Origin: Rhodoferax sp.
Lineage (GTDB): Bacteria; Pseudomonadota; Gammaproteobacteria; Burkholderiales; Burkholderiaceae_C
Assembly: GCF_025354435.1 (NCBI RefSeq)
Contig: NZ_JANXMU010000088.1
Span: forward strand, 1-45,972
Length of the DNA: 45,972 bases
Reading direction: 5' to 3'
The notes under the pieces are model-generated. The model ran no database searches. It worked only from the letters and a program-made list of their open reading frames with translations, and was not told where the DNA came from. How positions within the stretch are numbered: position 1 is the stretch's first letter; every line of letters begins with the position of its first letter. Position numbers and translations under genes: made by a program. This document shows positions 30,750 through 41,341 of the stretch, one piece after another.

Positions 30750-31811
30750 ATGAACTTCCCCAATAATCGGGCCGATATGCAAGAACCGCAAATTTTATCG
30801 GGCTTCCAGCCGCTGGCTGCCGAGCCGCTGCCCCCGCTCCGCACGGCGCTGGTGTTTGATGCCTGCCAGGCGGGGGTGATCTTGCGTGCGGTACTGTTTG
30901 TGGAGGTGGCCGTGGCGGTGGCCGCGCTGTTTGGCGCGCAGAACGCCTGGGACTGGTTGACGCGCCTGGCGCTGTGGACCGGCGGCGCGCTGCCTGCCGT
31001 GCTGGTGTGGCTGCTGGCCGCGTGCAGCCTGAAGCGTCCGCTGGCGCGCCTGCCGCAGCACGCGCAAAACCTGGGCGGCGTGGTGCTGGGTGCGCTGGCC
31101 GGGCTGTACGGCTGCGGCATGCTGGCCTTGATCGGCCTGCTGGACCCCGTGCCCTGGCTGGCCAGTGCGGGGGCCGGGGCGTGGTTGTCGGCGCTGGTGG
31201 TGGCAGGCTTGGTGTTGCGCGCCCGCGCCCGCACCCCGGCGGCCACTACGGCGCGGCTGGGCGAGCTGCAGGCCCGCATCCGCCCACATTTTTTGTTCAA
31301 CACCCTGAACAGCGCCATCGCTCTGGTGCGCGCCGAACCGGCCAAGGCCGAGGCCCTGCTGGAAGACCTGAGCGACCTGTTCCGCCATGCGCTGGTAGAC
31401 CAGGGCGAATCCGTCACGCTGGCGCAAGAGACCACGCTGGCCGAGCGCTACCTGTCCATCGAGCAGGTGCGTTTTGGCGAGCGTCTGCGCATCCACTGGG
31501 CGCTAGACCCGCGCGCCGCCGGGGCCCAGCTACCGCCGTTGTTGCTGCAGCCGCTGGTAGAGAACGCGGTGAAACACGGCGTGGAACCCAGCGCCAGCGG
31601 CGCGGATGTGCGCATTTCCACCGAGCGCCGGGGCAACACGGTGGTCATTAAGATCACCAACACGGTCCCGGGCGGCCAGGGCGTACCCGGCCACGGCTTG
31701 GCGCTGGACAACGTGCGCGACCGCCTGAGCCTGCTGCACGACATGCAAAGCCAGTTCCAGGCGACTTTCAAAGACGGCCTCTACCTCGTCCGCATCGAGA
31801 TTCCGGTATGA
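30750..31811 (+). CDS. algZ: LytS/AlgZ-type sensor histidine kinase
   Basis: A 353-aa kinase of the His_kinase (LytS/AlgZ/FimS) family. The N-terminal half has about four membrane segments ([65 protein letters not shown]). The phospho-acceptor region is [16 protein letters not shown] with His180, and the ATPase end has [14 protein letters not shown] and [17 protein letters not shown]. It overlaps the LytTR regulator by 4 bases. In relatives this pair controls pili or exopolysaccharide, but nothing here shows the target. ATG 30777 is a possible alternative start. Confidence 0.85.
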   Translation: MNFPNNRADMQEPQILSGFQPLAAEPLPPLRTALVFDACQAGVILRAVLFVEVAVAVAALFGAQNAWDWLTRLALWTGGALPAVLVWLLAACSLKRPLARLPQHAQNLGGVVLGALAGLYGCGMLALIGLLDPVPWLASAGAGAWLSALVVAGLVLRARARTPAATTARLGELQARIRPHFLFNTLNSAIALVRAEPAKAEALLEDLSDLFRHALVDQGESVTLAQETTLAERYLSIEQVRFGERLRIHWALDPRAAGAQLPPLLLQPLVENAVKHGVEPSASGADVRISTERRGNTVVIKITNTVPGGQGVPGHGLALDNVRDRLSLLHDMQSQFQATFKDGLYLVRIEIPV

Positions 31812-32551
31812 AGACCTTGCGCGTGCTGGTGGTGGACGACGAAGCGCTGGCCCGCTCCCGCCTGCGCACCTTGCTGGGTGACTGCACTGCGCCCGCTGCC
31901 GAGGTGGCGGGGGAGGCGGCCAACGCTGCGCAGGCACTGGCGCTGCTGCAGACCCAGCACGTGGACGTGGTGCTGCTAGACATCCACATGCCCGGCATGG
32001 ACGGCGTGCACCTAGCGCAATTGCTGCGCAGCCAGATCCCGCCGCTCGCGGTGGTGTTTGTCACCGCCCACGCCGGGTATGCGCTGCAGGCGTTCGAGGT
32101 GGAGGCACTGGACTATCTGACCAAACCCGTGCGCTTGGAGCGCTTGCAGCAGGCACTACAAAAAGTAGAGCGGTCTGTGCAGGTGCATAGTGCGCTAGAG
32201 CCCGATTTGGCTGAAGAAGCGCTGGTCATCCATGACCGGGGACGCACCGAGCGCGTGCCACTGTCGGGCGTGCTGTACCTGAAGGCCGAGCTGAAATACA
32301 TCACCGTGCGCACCGCCAGCAAGAACTACATCCTGGACGGTGCCTTGGGCGAGCTGGAGCAGCGCTATGCCAGCGTGTTCATCCGCATCCACCGCAACGC
32401 GCTGGTGTCGCGGCGGGCCTTGCGGGCACTGGAAAAGCACTTTGACCCCGAGGAGGGCGAAGGCTGGGCGGTCCGCCTGCACGGCCTGGACGAGCCGCTG
32501 ATGGTGTCGCGGCGGCAATTGGCGGCGGTGCGGGAGGCGATGCTGGGATGA
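31808..32551 (+). CDS. algR: LytTR-family response regulator, AlgR-like
   Basis: A 247-aa response regulator. The receiver has Asp10/Asp11 and phospho-acceptor Asp58 in VVLLDIHMPGMDG, with FVTAHAGYALQAFEVEALDYLTKPV typical of AlgR. The C-terminal LytTR DNA-binding domain spans about 145-245 (YLKAELKYITVRTASKNYILDGALGELE ... FIRIHRNALVSRRAL). The linker between the domains, about residues 117-132, is coded by a copy of the dispersed repeat. It is translationally coupled to the AlgZ-like kinase. The hemC gene that often follows in relatives is not present here. Confidence 0.88.
   Translation: MKTLRVLVVDDEALARSRLRTLLGDCTAPAAEVAGEAANAAQALALLQTQHVDVVLLDIHMPGMDGVHLAQLLRSQIPPLAVVFVTAHAGYALQAFEVEALDYLTKPVRLERLQQALQKVERSVQVHSALEPDLAEEALVIHDRGRTERVPLSGVLYLKAELKYITVRTASKNYILDGALGELEQRYASVFIRIHRNALVSRRALRALEKHFDPEEGEGWAVRLHGLDEPLMVSRRQLAAVREAMLG
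32156..32202 (+). repeat. Three-box dispersed repeat, copy 7 (AlgR inter-domain linker)
   Basis: CTAC-N7-AGAGCGGT-N17-GCGCTAGAGCC. Box 2 is degraded (5 of 8) but box 1 and box 3 are well kept at the family spacing. It falls exactly in the linker between receiver and LytTR domains. Confidence 0.55.
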
Positions 32552-32591
32552 TGGCGTTTGCCACATGCAGCGCTGCGGTAAGCTCAAATCC

Positions 32592-32987
32592 ATGCTGTAC
32601 CTCGCCCGCCTCCACCACGCCGCCATCATTTGCTCGGATTACACCCGGTCCAAAGATTTTTACACCCGCATCCTGGGCCTGCGCATCGTGGCCGAAAATC
32701 TGCGGGTTGAACGCCAGTCGTACAAGCTGGATCTGGCGCTGGCCGATGGTTCGCAGATCGAGCTGTTTTCGTTCCCCGCACCGCCGCCGCGCCCGTCCCG
32801 GCCCGAGTCCTGCGGGCTGCGGCACTTGGCCTTTGTGGTGGCCGATCTGGACACCAACATTGCCAGTCTGCAGGCCGATGGCGTAGCGGTTGAACCCGTG
32901 CGGGTGGATGAATTCACTGGTCGGCGCTTCACTTTTTTTGCCGACCCCGACGGCTTGCCCCTCGAACTTTATGAAATGACCCCGTGA
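32592..32987 (+). CDS. VOC-family protein (glyoxalase/bleomycin-resistance fold, YaeR-like)
   Basis: A 131-aa single VOC domain. It starts MLYLARLHHAAIICSDYTRSKDFYTRILGL, continues with RHLAFVVADLDTNIASL and ends GRRFTFFADPDGLPLELYE, which carries the metal-binding His and Glu positions of the fold. This pattern resembles the SMU1112c/YaeR group whose substrate is unknown. ATG 32592 is chosen over 32565 because the beta strand begins there. The NYN-domain gene begins within a few bases of its stop. Confidence 0.85.
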   Translation: MLYLARLHHAAIICSDYTRSKDFYTRILGLRIVAENLRVERQSYKLDLALADGSQIELFSFPAPPPRPSRPESCGLRHLAFVVADLDTNIASLQADGVAVEPVRVDEFTGRRFTFFADPDGLPLELYEMTP

Positions 32988-32992
32988 CCCCC

Positions 32993-33532
32993 ATGAAAAC
33001 AGTCTGGATCGTCGATGCCGCCTACTTGTACAACTTTGGCCGCTCGCGTCCCAACGGTTTTGACTACCTGAAGCTGAAGAATGAGCTGGTCAAGGCCAAT
33101 GGCGGCCCGCTGTACGAGAGCTACTACCTCAACTCCACCGGCGACCCGTACGCCGAGGCGCAAAACGCCTTCCACACCTGGATCAAGTCCGCCCCGCCCA
33201 AGGGCCCGCAGATGCGCGTGCAGCTGTACAAGCTCAAGGACCAGCACAACCAGTGCCCGTCATGTGGCACACGGTTTGACCGCACGGTGCAAAAAGGCGT
33301 GGACGTGGCGATTGCCACCCTGATGATCAAGCTGGCGGCCCAGGGCATTTACGACCGGGTGATCTTGTCGGCGGGCGATGGCGACTTTGAAGACGCTATC
33401 TCTTACCTCAAGTCCGATTTGCGCAAAGAGGTCTGGATCAACGGCGCGCAGGCCACCTTGTCGGCCGACCTACAGTGCTATGCCGACCGCGTGCTCTGGC
33501 TGGACGACATGGGTAGCAGCATTGATAAATAG
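32993..33532 (+). CDS. NYN-domain (PIN-like) putative ribonuclease
   Basis: A 179-aa NYN domain protein. The N-terminal strand VWIVDAAYLYNFG carries the conserved Asp8 and Asn14, and the block KGVDVAIATLMIKLAAQGIYDRVILSAGDGDFEDAI carries further acidic residues that form the metal site of PIN-like nucleases. A single CPSC motif sits midway, just before RTVQKGVDVA. By family knowledge such proteins may be metal-dependent RNases; no target is evident. A GTG at 32984 is an alternative start overlapping the VOC stop. The stop codon lies inside a perfect 16-bp palindrome. Confidence 0.82.
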   Translation: MKTVWIVDAAYLYNFGRSRPNGFDYLKLKNELVKANGGPLYESYYLNSTGDPYAEAQNAFHTWIKSAPPKGPQMRVQLYKLKDQHNQCPSCGTRFDRTVQKGVDVAIATLMIKLAAQGIYDRVILSAGDGDFEDAISYLKSDLRKEVWINGAQATLSADLQCYADRVLWLDDMGSSIDK

Positions 33533-33543
33533 CAATTGCTATT
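33528..33543. repeat. Perfect palindrome over the NYN stop codon
   Basis: AATAGCAATTGCTATT, a 16-bp perfect palindrome, leads into a repeat copy. It may form a hairpin between the convergent NYN and thioesterase genes. Confidence 0.45.
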
Positions 33544-33585
33544 AAATTAATAGCTAATGACGTATACTTTATATGCGCTAGAGTC
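33539..33585 (+). repeat. Three-box dispersed repeat, copy 8 (intergenic)
   Basis: CTAT-N7-ATAGCTAA-N17-GCGCTAGAGTC, occupying nearly the whole gap between two convergent genes. This is one of the best-kept copies. Confidence 0.75.
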
Positions 33586-33590
33586 GTATT

Positions 33591-34106
33591 TTATTCAGAA
33601 TTTTCTTTAATCGACTTGAACCGGTTGCGCAGCTCGTGGCGCAGGTTTTTGCGCAGAATGGCCTGCTCGAAGCGGCGCTTTTCATCCGGCGTGGCGGGTG
33701 TCAGCGGTGGTACGGGTGCGGGTTTGCGGTCGTCGCCTACGGCCACCATGGTGAAAAAGCAGCTGTTCACATGGCGCACGCTGTGGGTGCGGATGTCTTC
33801 GGCCACCACCTTGATGCCCACCTCCATCGACGAGGTGCCCGCATGGTTGATGCTGGTCAGAAAGGTCACCAGCTCGCCCACGTGGATGGGCTGCAAAAAC
33901 ATCACCTGGTCCACGCTCACCGTGACCACATAGCGCCCGGCGTAGCGGCTGGCGCAGGCATAGGCCACTTGGTCGAGCAGCTTGAGCACTGCGCCGCCGT
34001 GGACGTTGCCGGAAAAATTGGCCATGTCCGGGCTCATCAGGACCGTCATGCTGAGTTGGTGGAGAGGGAAGTCCATCGGGTTTCTTTCTTTTAAGTTGTC
34101 TGACAT
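33591..34106 (-). CDS. Acyl-CoA thioesterase, hotdog fold
   Basis: A 171-aa hotdog-fold acyl-CoA hydrolase of the YciA/BACH type. The MSPDMANFSGNVHGGAVLKLLDQVAYACA block with its catalytic Asn-x-His-Gly-Gly and Asp is clear, followed by VSVDQVMFLQPIHVGELVTF and a charged helical tail. It is cytosolic and hydrolyses fatty acyl-CoA by family knowledge. The ATG at 34106 sits one base after the norR stop (translational coupling); ATG 34076 (MDFPLHQLSM) has a better upstream AAGAAAG, so the start is uncertain. Confidence 0.87.
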   Translation of the reverse strand: MSDNLKERNPMDFPLHQLSMTVLMSPDMANFSGNVHGGAVLKLLDQVAYACASRYAGRYVVTVSVDQVMFLQPIHVGELVTFLTSINHAGTSSMEVGIKVVAEDIRTHSVRHVNSCFFTMVAVGDDRKPAPVPPLTPATPDEKRRFEQAILRKNLRHELRNRFKSIKENSE

Positions 34107-34107
34107 C

Positions 34108-35658
<1,551 letters not shown>

Positions 35659-35806
35659 TTTGATATGTTTGTAGATCATTATGACTGTATCAATTAGATG
35701 TTGTAAAGCTGTAAGTGCTTGATTTGTATAAGCGCCATGACGGGCATAGAACTTGATAAACCCTGTGCAGCAGAGCGCCGCCCTGCACTCCATTGAAAGC
35801 CACCCC
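35659..35806. promoter_or_regulatory. norR-hmp divergent control region with sigma54-like site
   Basis: At 35742-35757 a weak -24/-12 match reads GGCA-N6-TTGA, keeping the -24 GG but with GA for GC at -12; this would start hmp mRNA ~38 bases before its ATG. An inverted repeat TTGATA/TATCAA spans 35660-35693. A perfect NorR consensus GT-N7-AC was not found. Confidence 0.35.
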
Positions 35807-36988
35807 ATGCTGACTGCCGAACAACGCGCCATCGTCAAATCCACCGTGCCCCTGCTGGAAAGCGGCGGCGAAGCGTTGACCACGCATTTCTACCAAATCC
35901 TGCTGGCCGAGCACCCCGAAGTGCGTCCCTTCTTCAACCAGGCCCACCAGGCCAACGGCGACCAGCCGCGCGCTCTGGCCAACGGCGTGCTGATGTACGC
36001 CCGCCACATCGACCGGCTGGAGCAATTGGGCGGCCTGGTGTCCACCATCATCAACAAGCACGTGTCGCTGCAGATCGAGCCCGCGCACTACCCGGTGGTG
36101 GGTGCCTGCCTGCTGCGCGCCATCCGCGAGGTGCTGGGGGCCGAGATTGCCACCGATGCGGTGATAGCAGCCTGGGGCGCGGCCTACGGCCAACTGGCCG
36201 ACATCCTCATCGGTGCCGAGGAAAAAATCTACGCCGACACCGCCGCCGCCTTCGGAGGCTGGCGTGGTGCGCGTGCCTTTCGCGTGGTGCGCAAAGAGAC
36301 CGAGAGCAGCGAAATCACCTCGTTCTATCTGCAGCCGCAAGATGGCGGTGCGCTGGTGGACTTTGTGCCCGGCCAGTTCATCGGCCTGCGCCTGGTGGTG
36401 GGCGGCCAAGAGATCCGCCGCAACTATTCGCTGAGCGCCGCGCCGAATGGCGTGGACTACCGTATCAGCGTCAAGCGCGAACCTGGCGGTGTGGCTTCCA
36501 ACCATTTGCATGACCACGTGCAGGTGGGCGACACGCTGGACCTGTTCCCGCCCGCAGGCGACTTCGTGCTGGCCGCCAGCGATCGCCCGGTGGTGCTGAT
36601 CAGTGGCGGTGTCGGCATCACGCCCACGCTGGCCCTGCTGGACCAGGCCCTGCAAGGTATACGTCCGGTGCATTTCATACACTGCGCGCGCAACCGCCAT
36701 GTGCACGCCTTCCGCGCCGCCATTGACACGCGTGCGGCCCAGCATCCGCAGCTGCAGCGCTTTTATGTGTATGACGAACATGCAGGCACCGACCACGCAC
36801 CCGATGCGGTGGGCCACCTCAGCAGTGCGGACCTGGCCCGGTGGCTGCCTGCCTCCAAGGACATGGATGCGTACTTCCTGGGCCCCAAGCCCTTCATGCG
36901 CCATGTGAAGCAGCAGCTGCGCGACCTGGGCGTGCCCGAGGCGCAAACCCGGTACGAGTTTTTTGGCCCGGCCAGCGCGCTGGACTGA
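35807..36988 (+). CDS. hmp: Flavohemoprotein (nitric oxide dioxygenase)
   Basis: A 393-aa protein that converts NO and O2 to nitrate using NAD(P)H. The globin domain (1-~140) has Tyr29 (B10) in HFYQILLAEHP and the proximal His85 in NKHVSLQI, both at the numbering of E. coli Hmp. This supports ATG 35807 over the upstream frame opening at 35753. The FAD-binding RNYSLSAAP and NAD(P)-binding ISGGVGITPTLALLDQAL motifs follow, ending in YEFFGP. It is cytosolic and divergent from norR. Confidence 0.95.
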   Translation: MLTAEQRAIVKSTVPLLESGGEALTTHFYQILLAEHPEVRPFFNQAHQANGDQPRALANGVLMYARHIDRLEQLGGLVSTIINKHVSLQIEPAHYPVVGACLLRAIREVLGAEIATDAVIAAWGAAYGQLADILIGAEEKIYADTAAAFGGWRGARAFRVVRKETESSEITSFYLQPQDGGALVDFVPGQFIGLRLVVGGQEIRRNYSLSAAPNGVDYRISVKREPGGVASNHLHDHVQVGDTLDLFPPAGDFVLAASDRPVVLISGGVGITPTLALLDQALQGIRPVHFIHCARNRHVHAFRAAIDTRAAQHPQLQRFYVYDEHAGTDHAPDAVGHLSSADLARWLPASKDMDAYFLGPKPFMRHVKQQLRDLGVPEAQTRYEFFGPASALD

Positions 36989-37091
36989 GTTTTTGCATAA
37001 ATGAAACAGGTGGCCGCACCGGGGCCCCGCCAGAAGCGCTATATCGGTGAATACGTATTGGCGGGGGGAAGCTGCACCTTAGAATTTCTGC

Positions 37092-38423
37092 ATGCGCACC
37101 CCCACACCCAACCCCTCGGCCCACCGCATCGTCATCGTTGGAGGTGGGGCTGCTGGCCTGGTACTGGCCACCGGCCTGGGTAACTCCCTGGGCCGCAAGG
37201 GCCTGGCGGACATCACCTTGATCGACAAGGCCCGTACCCACATCTGGAAGCCCAAGCTGCATGAAATCGCCGCAGGCAGCATGGACGTGGGCCGCCACGA
37301 ACTCAACTACCTGGCGCAGGCGCACTGGCACCATTTCCATTACCGCGTGGGCGAAATGAACGGCCTGGACCGCGCCAACAAACTGGTTCACGTGGCCCCG
37401 TTTATTGACGAAGACGGCGTGATGGTTACCGCCCAGCGCAGCTTTGCGTACGACACCCTGGTAATGGCCGTAGGCAGCCGCAGCAATGACTTTGGCACGC
37501 CCGGCGTGGACCAGCATGCCCTGAAGTTAGAGACCTTGGCCGATGCCGAGCGCTTCCACCGCCGCATGCTGGATGCCTGCGTGCGCGCCAACGCCCAAGA
37601 GACTCCGCTGCGGCCCGAGCAACTGCAGGTGGCGGTGATCGGTGCCGGGGCCACCGGAGTGGAGCTGGTGGCGCAACTGCACCGCACCACCCGCGAAGTG
37701 GTGGCGTTTGGGCTGGACCGCATCGACCCCGAGCGCGACATCAAGCTGAACCTGATCGAGGCCGCCGACCGCATCCTGCCCGCGCTGTCGCCGCGCCTGT
37801 CCAAAGGGGCCCACGATCTGCTCGACAGCCTGGGGGTCAAGGTGCACACCTCGGCCCGCGTGTCGGGCGTGGGGGCCGACAACGTGCAACTCGCCAGTGG
37901 CGAAGTCATCCCCGCCGAGCTGGTGGTCTGGGCGGCGGGCATCAAGGCACCGGGCTTTTTGAAAGACATCGACGGCCTGGAAACCAACCGCATCAACCAG
38001 TTGGCGGTGCACCAAACGCTGCTGACCACGCGCGACGACAACATTTTTGCCATGGGCGACTGCTCTGCCTGCCCCTGGCCCGAGAAAAACGGCTTTGTGC
38101 CACCACGCGCCCAGGCTGCCAACCAGCAGGCATCGCACCTGGTCAAGCAGATCAAGCGCCGCCTGGACGGCAAGCCGCTGGAGCCCTACCGCTACCGCGA
38201 CTTCGGTTCGCTGGTGTCACTGGGCGACTACAGCGCGGTGGGCAGTCTCATGGGCGGGATCATGGAAGGCAGCCTGTTCATCGACGGGCTGGTGGCGCGG
38301 GTGATGTACACCTCGCTCTACAAAATGCACGAACTGGCCCTGCACGGCGTGACCAAGGTCACGCTGGAAACCCTGACCCGCGCCATCACCCGACGCACCG
38401 AGTCGCACGTCAAGTTGCATTGA
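37092..38423 (+). CDS. ndh: Type II NADH dehydrogenase-like oxidoreductase
   Basis: A 443-aa FAD- and NADH-dependent disulfide-oxidoreductase-fold protein. The FAD Rossmann motif VIVGGGAAGLVLATGLG is at ~14 and the NADH motif VAVIGAGATGVELVAQL at ~187. The C-terminal NIFAMGDCSACPW and PPRAQAANQQASHL segments and the tail ARVMYTSLYKMHELALHG are typical of NDH-2, which feeds quinone electrons at the membrane surface without pumping protons. A hairpin and T-run follow the stop. It lies 103 bases after hmp; co-transcription is possible. Confidence 0.88.
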   Translation: MRTPTPNPSAHRIVIVGGGAAGLVLATGLGNSLGRKGLADITLIDKARTHIWKPKLHEIAAGSMDVGRHELNYLAQAHWHHFHYRVGEMNGLDRANKLVHVAPFIDEDGVMVTAQRSFAYDTLVMAVGSRSNDFGTPGVDQHALKLETLADAERFHRRMLDACVRANAQETPLRPEQLQVAVIGAGATGVELVAQLHRTTREVVAFGLDRIDPERDIKLNLIEAADRILPALSPRLSKGAHDLLDSLGVKVHTSARVSGVGADNVQLASGEVIPAELVVWAAGIKAPGFLKDIDGLETNRINQLAVHQTLLTTRDDNIFAMGDCSACPWPEKNGFVPPRAQAANQQASHLVKQIKRRLDGKPLEPYRYRDFGSLVSLGDYSAVGSLMGGIMEGSLFIDGLVARVMYTSLYKMHELALHGVTKVTLETLTRAITRRTESHVKLH

Positions 38424-38428
38424 ATACG

Positions 38429-38455
38429 CTGCCCCTTGCGGGTGCAGGGTTTTTT
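38429..38455 (+). terminator. Probable intrinsic terminator after ndh-like gene
   Basis: CTGCCCC pairs with GGG-T-GCAG (one bulged T) around loop TTGC, followed by a run of six T (38450-38455). Confidence 0.55.
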
Positions 38456-38526
38456 GGATGTAGCATTCGGTTACTTTTTTGGCCGCCTCTGGCCAGGGTT
38501 TTGCGTGACGAACCAAGAGACACACC

Positions 38527-40344
38527 ATGAAATTCAATGACATGCGGGTAGCCCACAAGCTCTGGGCTACGATTTTGGGTTTGCTGTTGGCGATGCTGCT
38601 GGTCACGGTGTGGACCCAGATGCGCACCCGCCAGGTCAACGACACCCTCGACAGCCAGGTGGCGCAGTACGAGGATGCCATCACGGTCGTCACCGGTTGG
38701 CGCGGCATGGTCGAGATGGCGGTCAGCATGAACATCTACAGCGTGCTCACCACCGACGAAGCGCAAAGCAAGGTCTTCGAAGCCCGGGCCGCCGAGCTCA
38801 CCGCCAAGATCAACCCGATCCAGGAGCGCATGAACAAAGCCGCCGAGGCCCCGGCGGACAAGGCGGCGCTGGACAAGATCACCAGCACCCGCGCCGACAT
38901 CCGTGCCCTGAGCGACAAGGTCAAGCAACTCAAAGAGGCGCGCGATACCGAGGCCAGCCAGGCCTTTATGGACAAAGACTACAAACCCCGCGCCGCGGTG
39001 TACCTGGAGGCGATGGACAAATACCTCGCCCTGCAGGTCCAGCAACGTGATGCCGCCCGGCTGACGGCGCAAGCTGCCAGCAGCAACGTGGCCCTGGTGG
39101 CCATGGCCAGCGTGGTCGTGGTGTTTGCGTTGGGCGTGTTGCTGGCTTTGTGGCTGGTGCGCTCTATTACGCTACCGCTGGAGCGGGCCGTGGCCGTCAC
39201 CGGTGCCATCGCGGCGGGTGATTTGACGCTGGACATCCAGGACCCGCGCAAAGACGAATTTGGCCATTTGCTGCGCTCGCTGGGCGGCATGGTCGCCCGG
39301 CTGCGCGGCGTGGTGGCCGAGGTGCGCACTGGTGTGGATTCGGTGTCCACCGCTTCCAACGAGATCGCCACCGGCAACAACGACCTGTCGGCGCGCACCG
39401 AGCAAACCGCCTCCAATCTGCAGCAGGCCGCCGCCAGCATGGAAGAGCTGACCAGCACCGTCTCCCAGGCGGCCGATACCGCCCGCCAGGCCAACCAGCT
39501 GGCCTCTACCGCTGCCCAGGCCGCCACCCGCGGCGGCGAAGTGGTGGCGCAGGTGATTACCACCATGCAGCACATCAGCACCTCATCCAAGCGCATCGCC
39601 GACATCATCGGCACCATCGACGGCATTGCTTTTCAAACCAATATCCTGGCGCTGAACGCGGCGGTGGAAGCAGCCCGTGCCGGTGAACAGGGCCGGGGCT
39701 TTGCCGTGGTGGCCAGCGAAGTGCGCAGCCTGGCGCAGCGCAGCGCCGATGCCGCCAAAGAGATCAAGACGCTGATCGGTGCTTCGGTGCAAACCGTCGA
39801 AGCGGGCACCCAGCAGGTCACCCAAGCGGGGGCGACCATGGGCGAAATTGTCAGCAGCGTGGGCCGCGTCAGCGACCTGATCGGTGAGATCAGCGCCGCG
39901 TCGTCCGAGCAGCGCGATGGCATTGCGCAGGTCAACCAAGCGGTCAACCACCTGGACCAGATGACCCAGCAAAACGCCGCCCTGGTCGAGCAATCTGCCG
40001 CCGCCGCAACCGGCCTGCGCGACCAGGCCCATCGCTTGGCCGAAGTGGTGTCGGTGTTCAACGTGGGAGGGCACACGGCCCCCACACACCGGTTGGCGGC
40101 CCCGGTACAGCGCTCACTGGCCGCACCTATGCGCCCCGCCATCGCAGCGAGACCACCCGTGGCGAAAGCCTTGCCCGGTAAACCCGCCATCAAGTACCCG
40201 GTGAAAGCCCTGGGCCTGGCCCGCGCCCCGGTGCCCGCCAAACCCGCACCGGCACTGCGCCGCCCGGTGGCCATCACCGCCAAGCCAGCGCCCGTCCGGC
40301 CTGCCGCGCCCAAGGGCGGCGAGGGTGACTGGGAAAGCTTCTAA
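38527..40344 (+). CDS. Methyl-accepting chemotaxis protein
   Basis: A 605-aa chemoreceptor. TM1 is residues about 14-30 ([14 protein letters not shown]), the periplasmic ligand domain is four-helix-like (4HB_MCP) with no recognisable ligand signature, and TM2 is [28 protein letters not shown] follows, then the signalling helix tip [33 protein letters not shown]. An Ala/Pro-rich ~100-residue flexible tail ends in GDWESF, fitting the xWxxF pentapeptide that tethers CheR and CheB. It is not adjacent to other che genes in the window. Confidence 0.95.
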   Translation: MKFNDMRVAHKLWATILGLLLAMLLVTVWTQMRTRQVNDTLDSQVAQYEDAITVVTGWRGMVEMAVSMNIYSVLTTDEAQSKVFEARAAELTAKINPIQERMNKAAEAPADKAALDKITSTRADIRALSDKVKQLKEARDTEASQAFMDKDYKPRAAVYLEAMDKYLALQVQQRDAARLTAQAASSNVALVAMASVVVVFALGVLLALWLVRSITLPLERAVAVTGAIAAGDLTLDIQDPRKDEFGHLLRSLGGMVARLRGVVAEVRTGVDSVSTASNEIATGNNDLSARTEQTASNLQQAAASMEELTSTVSQAADTARQANQLASTAAQAATRGGEVVAQVITTMQHISTSSKRIADIIGTIDGIAFQTNILALNAAVEAARAGEQGRGFAVVASEVRSLAQRSADAAKEIKTLIGASVQTVEAGTQQVTQAGATMGEIVSSVGRVSDLIGEISAASSEQRDGIAQVNQAVNHLDQMTQQNAALVEQSAAAATGLRDQAHRLAEVVSVFNVGGHTAPTHRLAAPVQRSLAAPMRPAIAARPPVAKALPGKPAIKYPVKALGLARAPVPAKPAPALRRPVAITAKPAPVRPAAPKGGEGDWESF

Positions 40345-40353
40345 ATCCAGTTG

Positions 40354-40400
40354 CTATTTATTTGGTAGCTGGTGGCGTAGGTGCTACCTACGCTAGAGGC
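40354..40400 (+). repeat. Three-box dispersed repeat, copy 9 (after the chemoreceptor)
   Basis: CTAT-N7-GTAGCTGG-N17-ACGCTAGAGGC. Inside it GCGTAGGT-GCT-ACCTACGC (40375-40393) is a perfect 8-bp hairpin. The tail continues CTAAAAGGCTTG, shared with copy 11. Confidence 0.75.
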
Positions 40401-40422
40401 CTAAAAGGCTTGTAATTTTGTT

Positions 40423-41217
40423 TCAACCCTTGCCTAGCGGGGTTTTGGAAAACAAGCCCGAGGCACTGCTTTCCGCCGCCAGTTCTTCGGTGGCCGCCAG
40501 CAGCGCGGGGGCCAGCGCCTGGATGCGCGCGGCGGTGAGCCGCTGCCGCGGCCCGGCGATGCTGATCACCGCCATCGCAGCCCGACCCCGGCGCTGCACC
40601 GGCGCGGCCACCGCCGCCATGCCGGGGGCAAACACTTCGTCGATCATCGCGTAGCCGCGCACCCGGGCGGCGTGCAAAAAGCCCAGCAGCGCCTTCACCG
40701 TGGTGGGGGCTTTCGGCCCGTATTCTTTCGGCAAGCCAAAGCCTTGCTTCGACACCAGGGCCACCGCGCGCTCGTCGCTCAGGGTCAGCATCCAGGCGTG
40801 GCCGGAGGAGGTGCAGGACAAGCGTGCGTCCATGCCCATGTCGGGGTCATAGCGGAAGCCCTTGCGCCCGCCCTCGGCCTTGGCCACCCAGGTCAGGCGG
40901 TCTTCGTCCACGATAGACAGGCGTGCCAGCTCGCCCGAGGCCTCGGCCAGGCGCTCGATCAGCGGCTGGGCAATGTCCACGATGCCCGAGCCGCTGAGAA
41001 AACCCAGGCCCAGCGCGGCCACCTTGGTAGTCAGCACGTAGTCGCCCTGGGCATGCAGCTGCTTCACGTAGCCGCGCGCCACCAGCGCCAGCAGCACCCG
41101 GTGGCAACTGCTCTTGGGCATGTTGGCCGAGTCGGCAATCAGCGCCAAAGGCAGGCCTTCGGGGTGGCTGGCCAGGTGCTCCAGCAGGTCCAGTCCTCGG
41201 TCGAGTGCAGCGGTCAT
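40423..41217 (-). CDS. IclR-family transcriptional regulator
   Basis: A 264-aa regulator. The N-terminal winged helix is MTAALDRGLDLLEHLASHPEGLPLALIADSANMPKSSCHRVLLALVARGYV, and the C-terminal effector domain covers RLTWVAKAEGGRKGFRYDPDMG through GYAMIDEVFAPGMAAVAAPV and the conserved AAMAVISIAGPRQRL. ATG 41217 is chosen because it begins the HTH; the open frame upstream runs into the divergent gene. It is divergent from the dehydroquinase-like gene and LivK-type gene, the likely regulated targets, and an inverted repeat lies between them. Confidence 0.9.
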   Translation of the reverse strand: MTAALDRGLDLLEHLASHPEGLPLALIADSANMPKSSCHRVLLALVARGYVKQLHAQGDYVLTTKVAALGLGFLSGSGIVDIAQPLIERLAEASGELARLSIVDEDRLTWVAKAEGGRKGFRYDPDMGMDARLSCTSSGHAWMLTLSDERAVALVSKQGFGLPKEYGPKAPTTVKALLGFLHAARVRGYAMIDEVFAPGMAAVAAPVQRRGRAAMAVISIAGPRQRLTAARIQALAPALLAATEELAAESSASGLFSKTPLGKG

Positions 41218-41228
41218 ATTCCATATTG

Positions 41229-41264
41229 TAGAAAGAGATTCCGGTTTAGAACGCGGCGTTTCTA
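41229..41264. promoter_or_regulatory. Inverted repeat between IclR gene and aroQ-like gene
   Basis: TAGAAA at 41229-41234 and TTTCTA at 41259-41264, 24 bases apart, lie in the divergent promoter region. This is compatible with an IclR operator, but the arms are short. Confidence 0.3.
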
Positions 41265-41341
41265 CTGGTTCCAAGATGCGGTCTGGCGCGGCCCATTCCG
41301 GTGGCCGCCCGCGAAGACCGTTATTTGGAAGGAAACCCGCA

